A DNA stretch of 64,000 nucleotides from Pedobacter ureilyticus (GTDB lineage Bacteria > Bacteroidota > Bacteroidia > Sphingobacteriales > Sphingobacteriaceae): positions 124,001 to 188,000 of the forward strand of contig NZ_SSHJ01000003.1 in NCBI RefSeq assembly GCF_005925345.1. Direction: 5' to 3'. This document shows, piece after piece, positions 16,436-24,060 of the stretch (its first letter is position 1; each line of letters begins with the position of its first letter). Below the pieces are notes generated by a model that did not search any database, was not told where the DNA came from, and worked only from the letters and a program-made list of their open reading frames with translations. The position numbers were made by a program, and so were the translations under genes.

Positions 16436-18355
16436 ATGCTACTGCGAACGTTTTTAATCTCACTTATATTTTTCTTTAGTTGTACTTCATTAAATGCGCA
16501 AAACACAGTGACATTTAATAAAAGTAGCTACGAGTACATTTTTAAGTCGGGAGATGTGGTCGCCTTAGAAGATCCTACAAATAAATTACCTTTCGAAATT
16601 ATTTCTAGCGCCGCTTATCAAGATAAATTTATTCCAAATAAAGATTATTATCCCAAAAACTATAACCAAAACGCTAGCTACTGGTACCGAATAAAAGTTA
16701 GGTTTAACGAAGACTTAGATAAAACTAGTGTAATTGAGTTTTTTGATCAAGTTACCGATTATATCGATGCTTATTTTCCAGACGAAAACGGAAAATACGT
16801 TAAAGCCAGCACCGGAGCAGATTTAAGATTTCAAGATCGGCTGTTTAAGCACAAAAATTTCGAGTTTTTAATTCAAAATTTAAAAAAGGGAGAGTACTAC
16901 TATTACTTTAAAGTAAAATCTAAAGACAAAGTAAATGTAATTATCGTTTTTAGAACGGTAGAAAGGTTTATTCAATACAGTTTAACCGAATATCTTACTT
17001 ATGGTCTTTTCTATGGAATGATTTTTATTTTCAGTTTCCATAACCTGCTGATGTATTTAGCAGTACGAAGAAAGCAGTACCTCTACTACATTTTATATAT
17101 CATTAGTGTTGGTTTATATGAGGTTTCTGTAGATGGCATTGCCTTTCAATATTTATGGCCAAACCATCCCGTTTGGAACGAATATGCTTATGGCGTGGCT
17201 TTGTTCTGTATTAGTTCGTTCGCTTTAATTTTTACCAAAGAACTGTTGCACGTTAAGCAAAAAGCACCATTTTATCATAAATTAATTAATACAGTACTAT
17301 TTTTAAGGTTTATCTTTTTTATAGTTTGCCTGTTCTATAATCCAGATTGGTTTAAATATAAATTTATAGAGTTTATTCCCTTATCGGTGGGTTTTGTAAC
17401 GGGTATCTATATTTTATGGCGAAAAAGGTATAGGCCAGCTCGGTTTTTTGTAGTTGGTTATTCTTTTCTCTTCTTAGGTTTTATCATCAAAATTATTCAT
17501 ATTCTAGGCTATGCCAGGCACATTCCCGGTGCTTTAGGTTATTATAGCTTAAGTTTTGGCTTTTTGTTAGAGATGGTTTTTCTGTCATTTGCTATTGGCG
17601 ATCAAGTGCGTATTCTTAAGCGTAAAAAAGAAAATGCCCAAAAGCAAATCATTAAGCAGATGCAGCTTAATGCAGCCATGAAGGACGATTTGAACAGGGA
17701 ACTAGAAGCTAAGGTAGAACAGCGAACTGTTGAAGTGAAAAAACAAGCTGTGGCTTTGCTTAAACAGAACGAAACCATTGAGAAACAGAATGAGGAGCTA
17801 CTTTCTAAAAATGGACTTTTAGAACAGCAGGCAGAAGAAATTTCTCGGATGAATAGTTTATTAGAGAGAGATAATATCAACCTTAAAACAAACATAGAAA
17901 AAGTAACCGATGCTCGTGTTAATGCAACCGAGCTAGACTTTGAAGAATTTAGTCAAAAATATCCCGACAAGGAGGCTTGCTATAAATTTTTGGCAGAGCT
18001 AAAATGGGAGAGCGGCTACGCCTGCTTAAAGTGCAATCATGCTAATTACTGCAATGGAAAAGCTCCTTACAACAGACGGTGTACCAAATGCGCCTACGAG
18101 GAGTCGGTGTTACATGGTACTATTTTCGAGAACAACCGTATTCCTATTAACAAAGCCTTCTATTTGGTTTACTTAATGTATAGTTCTAAAGGAACCATCT
18201 CTTCGCATAAGCTTTCGGATAAGTTAGGTATTAGACAAAGCACCTGTTGGGCTTATGCTTCGAAGATTAAAAAAGTGATGGACGAGCGTAAAAAGGACTT
18301 GAAAGGCGTAGGAAAATCTGGCTGGAGCAAGCTCGTACTAGACAAAAAGAGCTAA
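16436..18355 (+). CDS. 7TM-DISM membrane sensor fused to transposase-type zinc ribbon/HTH
   Basis: The 639-residue protein has a signal peptide (1-21) and a periplasmic DISMED2-like sensor domain (about 25-175). Seven membrane helices follow (about 183-390; 7TMR-DISM_7TM), then a long coiled coil (about 392-490). Residues 497-620 match the N-terminal part of IS1595-type transposases: FEEFSQKYPDKEAC, zinc-ribbon cysteines CLKC (530/533) and CTKC (549/552), GTIFENNRIPINKAF, then a helix-turn-helix KLSDKLGIRQSTCWAYASKIKKVM. The DDE nuclease domain is absent, so this is not a transposase. The likely role is a membrane-bound one-component regulator that binds DNA directly. It lies 285 bp upstream of the first susC gene, on the same strand, making that locus a candidate target (inference). 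Confidence 0.85.
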   Translation: MLLRTFLISLIFFFSCTSLNAQNTVTFNKSSYEYIFKSGDVVALEDPTNKLPFEIISSAAYQDKFIPNKDYYPKNYNQNASYWYRIKVRFNEDLDKTSVIEFFDQVTDYIDAYFPDENGKYVKASTGADLRFQDRLFKHKNFEFLIQNLKKGEYYYYFKVKSKDKVNVIIVFRTVERFIQYSLTEYLTYGLFYGMIFIFSFHNLLMYLAVRRKQYLYYILYIISVGLYEVSVDGIAFQYLWPNHPVWNEYAYGVALFCISSFALIFTKELLHVKQKAPFYHKLINTVLFLRFIFFIVCLFYNPDWFKYKFIEFIPLSVGFVTGIYILWRKRYRPARFFVVGYSFLFLGFIIKIIHILGYARHIPGALGYYSLSFGFLLEMVFLSFAIGDQVRILKRKKENAQKQIIKQMQLNAAMKDDLNRELEAKVEQRTVEVKKQAVALLKQNETIEKQNEELLSKNGLLEQQAEEISRMNSLLERDNINLKTNIEKVTDARVNATELDFEEFSQKYPDKEACYKFLAELKWESGYACLKCNHANYCNGKAPYNRRCTKCAYEESVLHGTIFENNRIPINKAFYLVYLMYSSKGTISSHKLSDKLGIRQSTCWAYASKIKKVMDERKKDLKGVGKSGWSKLVLDKKS

Positions 18356-18377
18356 ATAGGGTCTAGAAATCTTCCTT

Positions 18378-18393
18378 ACGCAAACGTTTTCGT
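18378..18393. promoter_or_regulatory. LacI-type operator candidate upstream of first susC
   Basis: ACGCAAACGTTTTCGT is a near-perfect palindrome centred on CG (one mismatch in 8), the shape of LacI/GalR-family operators. The 14 bases TTACGCAAACGTTT recur exactly at 26776-26789 ahead of the second half of the same locus. A LacI-type regulator gene is not in the window. Confidence 0.5.
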
Positions 18394-18583
18394 TTTTTTT
18401 AGATTTTTTTTTCGTTGTGTTTTAAACGTATCGGTTGTAAAAAAAAGTGCTTATTCATTTAGCATTTAATCAGGTACTTATGTGTTATCGCACTTGAGGT
18501 TAAAGCGTATCAAGATTTTTATAATTATCTAATTTACAGTTGTTTATGTATTTTTTATCTTGTAAATAAGGAAATAACTCCCC

Positions 18584-18610
18584 TATATTTACAACGTCAA
18601 ATATTTGACG
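18584..18610. promoter_or_regulatory. Possible -7 box with perfect 16-bp palindrome before susC
   Basis: TATATTTA (18584-18591) resembles the Bacteroidota -7 box TAnnTTTG, with TTG at 18560-18562 as a weak -33 at longer than usual spacing. Immediately after it lies CGTCAAATATTTGACG (18595-18610), a perfect palindrome near the expected transcription start, about 30 bp before the susC ATG. It could be a repressor site or an RNA hairpin at the 5' end. AT-rich chance symmetry cannot be excluded. Confidence 0.4.
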
Positions 18611-18640
18611 CTAACTGATAATAAACCAAATTTTAACTGT

Positions 18641-21600
18641 ATGAGTAAAATTCTATTAAAAAGAATTTTGCAGAAAATTTCGATAACACTACTCTGGTGT
18701 TTTTTTCTGCAATTGAATGTTTTGGCCTTTACGAATGGCGAAGAATTATCATTAAAAACAAGTAAATTACTAAATGCAATTCGAGCAGATGTTTCTGGCG
18801 TAGTAAAAGATGATAAAGGCATTGCACTGCCTGGCGTAGGTGTAAGAATTAAAGGAACTCAACAAGCGGTAAGTACCGACGCCGATGGTAGATTTGTTTT
18901 AAAAAATGTACCTGCCAATGCCGTAATTGTATTTACGAGTATCGGATTTAAAGAAAAGGAGATAGTTTTTGACGGTAAAACTGTACTTAATGTAACACTT
19001 GAAGAAGATTCTAAAGGATTAAGTGAAGTAGTTGTGGTGGGTTATGGTACACAAAAGAAGGTGAATTTAACTGGTGCTGTAACCGCTATTAGTGGCGAAG
19101 ATTTAAGGAACAGACCTGTGCCAAACGCTACAGCAGCATTGCAAGGGCAAGTACCTGGAGTTGTAATTACAAGGGGCAGCGGACAGCCAGGGAAAGAAGG
19201 TTACAATTTGAGAATTAGAGGTACTAATTCAATTAACGGCACCGGTGCGTTGGTATTGGTTGATGGGATCCAGATGGATTTGAATTTGATTAATCCAGAT
19301 GATATTGAAAGTATTTCTTTCTTAAAAGATGCAGCGGCCGCAGCTATTTACGGAGCTAGAGCCGCTGGTGGGGTGGTATTGGTAACCACCAAATCTAGCA
19401 CCAGCGGAAAAACAAAAGTTAACTTAAATTCATTTTACAGCTTTAATATTACTGCACGCCAACCAGAGCGTTTAAACTCTTGGGACGAACAAACTTTGAT
19501 AGATGAAGCTCGTTTTAATGCAACTGGTGCTAGAGAATTTACGCCAGAGCAAATCGAGTGGTTAAAAAATCCAAATTTTAATTATCGTCCCAATTTGACA
19601 TCAAATCGTTGGGAATATTTCGATAATACAGATTGGATTAAAGCAGGTATGAGTACCGTAAATCATTCTCAAAACCACTCTATTTCTGTTGGTGGTGGAA
19701 CCAAAGATTTGAACTATCTATTATCCACTGGTTTTCAAAACAGTGATGGGGTGCTGCGCTATGGCCCAGATGATAATTCTAGGTATAACATTAAACTGAA
19801 TTTGAATAGCCAGATCAATAAATATATTGACGCTAGTTTTATTGTGGGTTACATTGGTCAAATTACCAATTCTAACTCATTTTCTACAGGCCAAATTGTA
19901 AACGCCCTATATCGGGTGAGAACGCGTCAATCGCTTTATACACCTGCCGAAGATACTACCGGGCAACCGTATAATGGCGATTTGCAGATTAATGCCGTGG
20001 ATATTCAGAAAAACGGCGGTTTTACCCGCGAAATGTACGAGAGTTTTACAGGTAAGGTTGATTTGAAATTCAAAAACTTTATAAAAGGATTGCAAATCAA
20101 TACCATAGCATGGAGAAATCAGGATGCCTATAACTATGAGCAAAACCGAAGAAGTTTAGCTTGGTATGGGCGTAGTAACACAGATGCACCTCGTTTTCAG
20201 GTAAATGTGCCTAACGGAATTACCATTGTCAAGAACAGAGGATATTACGATAATTTGCAAACAACCGTAGATTACAATCTTCAATTAGCAGATAAACATA
20301 ATTTCAAAGTTATGGGTGGCGCATCTTACGAACAATACCGTAAAGATGAAGCTACCGCAGGGGCAACTGGTTTATATAGCAATGATACTTTTAGTTTAAA
20401 TTTTGCTGATCCCTTAAATAAGACTGCCGGTGACAATGTAGAAACATTTGCTTTTGCTTCCCTTTTCGGTAGGTTTAACTACAATTACCTTGAAAGATAT
20501 TTAGTAGAAGCAACTTTCCGTTACGATGGTAGTTCTAGGTTAGATCCTACCGTTCGTTGGACTTTCTTTCCTTCAGTTTCTGCTGGTTGGAGAATTAGTG
20601 AGGAAAGCTTCATCAAAAATCAAATCAGAGCAATATCTAACTTAAAAATTAGAGCTTCTTGGGGCCGCATGGGTAATGCAGTTGGTGGTGGAACAGGTAA
20701 TTACGACTATATTCCTATTTTAATTCCTGGCAATGCTTTGGTGCTGAATGGAAATAGAGCTAATTACTTCTATCAGGCTCAGGTGCCATCTATAGGTAAA
20801 ACTTGGGAAACAGTTCAATCTGCCAACTTAGGCTTAGATTTTGGTTTCTTTAAAGAAAAACTTAGCGGTGCTTTTGAGGTGTACGAAAATCGTAACATTA
20901 ATATGTTCGTTAAAATTAATCGTCCTTCAATTATAGGGGTAGATGTACCACAGGTAAATGGTGGAACTTTAAAAAGTTGGGGTTGGGAAACTAACCTTAG
21001 ATGGAGAGATAAAGTGGGTGCACTTGGTTATACCTTAGGTTTAAACTTTTCAGATAATCAGAACAAATTAATTAGTTTTAATGGTGTTAGGCTTGTAGGC
21101 ACTGGAGGTGTAGCGCAGGGCATAGAAGGTTATCCATTAAATTCTGTTTGGGGATACAAAACAGACGGTATTTTCCAATCCGATGCAGAAGCTACAGCTT
21201 ACAGAGCAAATGTAAATTATCCGTTTTTTGCTAACTCTAAAGCTGGAGATATTAAATATCTAGACTTGAATGGCGACGGAGTAATCAACGCAGGAAAAGG
21301 AACTCCTGATGATTCTGGAGATTTGGTTTATTTAGGTAATACCAGTGCCAGGTACTCCTATGGTTTCGATCTAGGTTTAAACTGGAAAGGTTTTGATTTC
21401 TCAGTAGCTTTTCAAGGTACTTTAAAAAGATCATTCCTTATTGCTACAGAAACCTTATCGCCATTAAACGGTACGGCAAATATGCCATGGACTATTCACA
21501 TGGATAGATGGACACCAGAAAATCCAGATGCGTTTTTTCCAAGGATGTACCAAACTAGCGATCATAACTATAGGCCATCGGACAGGTGGGTGCAAAACGG

Positions 21601-21814
21601 AAGTTATATCCGTCTAAAAAACCTACAATTGGGTTACAACATCCCATTTAAGAAAAAATATGTTCAAAATGTGAGGGTTTATTTCTCAGGACAAGATTTA
21701 TGGGAAAGTACCAAAGTAATGAGTGTGTTTGATCCAGAGGTTCCAAATGGCGTGAACTCGCAAGCTTATCCATTCTACAGAGCTTACGCATTTGGTTTAA
21801 ACGTTACATTTTAA
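18641..21814 (+). CDS. SusC/RagA-family TonB-dependent outer-membrane transporter (first locus)
   Basis: The 1057-residue protein starts at ATG 18641, which gives a clean signal peptide (MSKILLKRILQKIS...). A TTG 36 bases upstream is in frame but would overlap the palindrome and is less likely. After the signal come a carboxypeptidase-regulatory-like domain (SGVVKDDKGIALPGVGVRIKG), the SusC signature EVVVVGYGTQKK, a plug domain (VLVDGIQMDLNLINPDDIESISFLKDAAAAAIYG) and a beta-barrel ending in ...FGLNVTF. It imports oligosaccharides across the outer membrane with its SusD partner, powered by TonB. The susD gene starts 11 bp after its stop. Confidence 0.95.
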   Translation: MSKILLKRILQKISITLLWCFFLQLNVLAFTNGEELSLKTSKLLNAIRADVSGVVKDDKGIALPGVGVRIKGTQQAVSTDADGRFVLKNVPANAVIVFTSIGFKEKEIVFDGKTVLNVTLEEDSKGLSEVVVVGYGTQKKVNLTGAVTAISGEDLRNRPVPNATAALQGQVPGVVITRGSGQPGKEGYNLRIRGTNSINGTGALVLVDGIQMDLNLINPDDIESISFLKDAAAAAIYGARAAGGVVLVTTKSSTSGKTKVNLNSFYSFNITARQPERLNSWDEQTLIDEARFNATGAREFTPEQIEWLKNPNFNYRPNLTSNRWEYFDNTDWIKAGMSTVNHSQNHSISVGGGTKDLNYLLSTGFQNSDGVLRYGPDDNSRYNIKLNLNSQINKYIDASFIVGYIGQITNSNSFSTGQIVNALYRVRTRQSLYTPAEDTTGQPYNGDLQINAVDIQKNGGFTREMYESFTGKVDLKFKNFIKGLQINTIAWRNQDAYNYEQNRRSLAWYGRSNTDAPRFQVNVPNGITIVKNRGYYDNLQTTVDYNLQLADKHNFKVMGGASYEQYRKDEATAGATGLYSNDTFSLNFADPLNKTAGDNVETFAFASLFGRFNYNYLERYLVEATFRYDGSSRLDPTVRWTFFPSVSAGWRISEESFIKNQIRAISNLKIRASWGRMGNAVGGGTGNYDYIPILIPGNALVLNGNRANYFYQAQVPSIGKTWETVQSANLGLDFGFFKEKLSGAFEVYENRNINMFVKINRPSIIGVDVPQVNGGTLKSWGWETNLRWRDKVGALGYTLGLNFSDNQNKLISFNGVRLVGTGGVAQGIEGYPLNSVWGYKTDGIFQSDAEATAYRANVNYPFFANSKAGDIKYLDLNGDGVINAGKGTPDDSGDLVYLGNTSARYSYGFDLGLNWKGFDFSVAFQGTLKRSFLIATETLSPLNGTANMPWTIHMDRWTPENPDAFFPRMYQTSDHNYRPSDRWVQNGSYIRLKNLQLGYNIPFKKKYVQNVRVYFSGQDLWESTKVMSVFDPEVPNGVNSQAYPFYRAYAFGLNVTF

Positions 21815-21825
21815 TTCGAGCAATC

Positions 21826-23463
21826 ATGAACAGAAATAAACTATTAATCATATTTTTTGCAGCAGCTATTTTGGCGAGCTGTACCAAATTAGATAGAGTA
21901 CCAGAAACCAATTTTGCAGATACTGGCTATTGGAATACTGAAGTCGATCTTCAAAACGCGGCGAATAGACTATATCAGCAAATGGCGGGCCACACGATAG
22001 ATAACAGGGCAGATGACAACACAGGCCAAGCTATAAACGCCATTAGTACAGGGAATAGAGGTATTCCAGCCACATCTGGCGATTGGAGTAATCCGTATGA
22101 GATGATTTTTACGGCCAATAACATTTTGGAAAAAGGCGGTAAAGCCAAAGTTACTGATGCTGTCAAGAACAGGTATTTTGCAGAAGCTCGTTTTTTTAGA
22201 GCTTATGCGTATGCCATGTTGATTGAGAAATATGGTGATGTGCCTCTAGTGTTAAGAACGCTTGGCATTAACGATCCAGATTTAAAAATGCCGAGAACGG
22301 CGAGAGCGCTAGTAGCAAATTCAATTTACGAAGATTTGGATTTTGCTGCGGCTTGGTTGCCAACTAGAGCTGCGTTACCAGCGGCACAATATGGGCGAAT
22401 CACAAAAAGTTCGGCTTGGGCATTAAAGGCTAGGGTTGGCTTAATGGAAGGAACTACCGCAAAGTTTAACAACCTAACTGGGTGGCAAGACCATCTGAAT
22501 ATTGCCGTAACAGCGGCAACCTCGGTAATGGGGCAAGGACATACCTTGTTTAACAGCTATTTGGGAGAGTTTACACACGCCGGTGATGGCATGAGTAACA
22601 CCGAAAATATTTTAATGAAACAGTATGCACTAACCATATTAACGCACAATACTTCTAGAGATTTAGAAAATGGAAGGATTGCACCAACCAGAAATCTCAT
22701 TCGTCAATATTTATATACTGATGGGTTACCTGCTTGGAATTCAGATCAAACACCAACATCTACGCAGTCTCCATTGTTTGTTCCCGAAGCTAGCGAATCT
22801 AGTTACAATACAATTTTAGAAAATAGGGACCCTCGTTTAAATACTTTGCTTTATCGTGCCGGAGAACAGTCGTATCAACGGCCGTGGGTACCGCAAACTT
22901 CTTTGGGATCTCGAACTGCCTATGCCGGTAAAAAAGGTTTTGATGCCGCTGATTGGGCATCCAATAACAATGCTACTGTACAGAAAAATCTGATCCGATA
23001 CGCCGAAGTACTGCTCATTTATGCAGAGGCTAAATATGAACTTACCGAAAGTATTTCTGATGCAGATTTGAATTTAACGGTAAATGCCTTACGTACCCGA
23101 GCTGGTTTTACGCCTCGTTTAACCAATGCTTTTGTAGCTGCTAACAACTTGGATATGAGAGAAGAGATTAGAAGAGAAAGAACGGTAGAGTTGGCTTTAG
23201 AAGGTTTTAGGTATGGCGATTTACTTAGATGGAAAACAGCAGAAATGGTAATGGCAAAACCAATTTTAGGTGGCAAGTATATTGCTAGCGAGTGGGTGGG
23301 TACCAATGCCTCGGCTTTAGTGTTAAATGCAGATGGCGTACTAGTTGTTGAGGATGTTACCAAGCGTAAATGGAATCCAGAACGTGATTACCTATACCCC
23401 GTACCACTTAACGAAATTACTTTAAGCGATAACAACGTTACGCAAAATAAAGGTTGGTTGTAG
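21826..23463 (+). CDS. RagB/SusD-family glycan-binding lipoprotein (first locus)
   Basis: The 545-residue protein has a lipoprotein signal peptide with lipobox LASC (Cys19). SusD features are the N-terminal TGYWNTEVDLQNAANRLYQ, the TPR-like helices with RYFAEARFFRAYAYAMLIEKYGDVPLVL (about 120-147), and the C-terminal YAEVLLIYAEAKYELT, EEIRRERTVELALEGFRYGDLLRWK and YLYPVPLNEI. It caps the preceding SusC barrel at the cell surface and captures the glycan. Glycan specificity cannot be read from sequence. Confidence 0.95.
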   Translation: MNRNKLLIIFFAAAILASCTKLDRVPETNFADTGYWNTEVDLQNAANRLYQQMAGHTIDNRADDNTGQAINAISTGNRGIPATSGDWSNPYEMIFTANNILEKGGKAKVTDAVKNRYFAEARFFRAYAYAMLIEKYGDVPLVLRTLGINDPDLKMPRTARALVANSIYEDLDFAAAWLPTRAALPAAQYGRITKSSAWALKARVGLMEGTTAKFNNLTGWQDHLNIAVTAATSVMGQGHTLFNSYLGEFTHAGDGMSNTENILMKQYALTILTHNTSRDLENGRIAPTRNLIRQYLYTDGLPAWNSDQTPTSTQSPLFVPEASESSYNTILENRDPRLNTLLYRAGEQSYQRPWVPQTSLGSRTAYAGKKGFDAADWASNNNATVQKNLIRYAEVLLIYAEAKYELTESISDADLNLTVNALRTRAGFTPRLTNAFVAANNLDMREEIRRERTVELALEGFRYGDLLRWKTAEMVMAKPILGGKYIASEWVGTNASALVLNADGVLVVEDVTKRKWNPERDYLYPVPLNEITLSDNNVTQNKGWL

Positions 23464-23482
23464 TATATTAATTTAAACAAAA

Positions 23483-24001
23483 ATGAAAAGACATAAAATA
23501 TTGATATTACTTCTATCTTCTCTAATCGCATTCTCTTCTTGCGAGAAAGATGACCCAGATGGACCAGTAGGAGCTGATGGCTATGATAATTTTTATTACG
23601 CAGGTTTTTTACCATGGAATAACACCGCTACAGCCTCGGTACTTAGAACACAAACAGACTTGGTAAAGTTTCCTGTGCAATTTCATTCTTCTTTTGTAAG
23701 AGATTACGATGCTACCGCAACCTTCACTTTGGTAACCACAGGTATAGCAAATCCTGCGGTTGCAGGACAAGACTTTAATGTGGTAGATAAAAATGGTAAT
23801 ACTATACAAGAAACAAATGGCCTCTACAGTTTAAGCTTTCCTCAGGCTAAAGCAAAAGTAGATACCATTTATTTGAAAGTTTTAAATAACACTGTTCCAG
23901 GTACACGTAGAATTGAAATTAACTTGGTGCAAAATGAAAACTCCCAATATAAGGTGGGTATATTTACACAAGCTTTCAAGCGTTTTTTAGAAGTTAGATA
24001 A
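23483..24001 (+). CDS. Small surface lipoprotein, Calx-beta/DUF4843-like
   Basis: The 172-residue protein has a lipoprotein signal (MKRHKILILLLSSLIAFSSC; Cys20) followed by acidic residues (EKDDPDG), compatible with surface export in Bacteroidota. The rest is predicted beta-sandwich, with VKFPVQFHSSFVRDYDATATFTLV and TIYLKVLNNTVPGTRRIEINLVQNENSQYKVG resembling Calx-beta or DUF4843 domains encoded behind many susD genes. It lies 19 bp after susD. It may be a small glycan-binding or SusCD accessory lipoprotein, but no function is established. A hairpin follows its stop. Confidence 0.6.
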   Translation: MKRHKILILLLSSLIAFSSCEKDDPDGPVGADGYDNFYYAGFLPWNNTATASVLRTQTDLVKFPVQFHSSFVRDYDATATFTLVTTGIANPAVAGQDFNVVDKNGNTIQETNGLYSLSFPQAKAKVDTIYLKVLNNTVPGTRRIEINLVQNENSQYKVGIFTQAFKRFLEVR

Positions 24002-24009
24002 ATAGACAC

Positions 24010-24045
24010 GAAACCATCCCAATATCAACTTATTGGGATGGTTTC
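24010..24045 (+). terminator. Hairpin after small lipoprotein gene
   Basis: GAAACCATCCCAATA (24010-24024) pairs perfectly with TATTGGGATGGTTTC (24031-24045) around a 6-nt loop. The following bases (TAAATACCATTTTTA) make only a weak T-tract. It sits between the susCD unit and the first GH2 gene, so it may be a partial terminator or an mRNA 3'-end stabiliser that lowers expression of the enzymes relative to SusCD. Confidence 0.65.
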
Positions 24046-24060
24046 TAAATACCATTTTTA

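Noticed and set aside
17870..18355. Possible IS1595-family transposase insertion
   Set aside because: The zinc-ribbon/HTH part is in frame with the sensor, there is no DDE catalytic domain, and no terminal inverted repeats or target duplications were seen, so it is a fused domain and not a mobile element.
18605..18640. Upstream TTG start for the first susC
   Set aside because: It would begin inside the perfect palindrome and add 12 polar residues before a good signal peptide; ATG 18641 is better.
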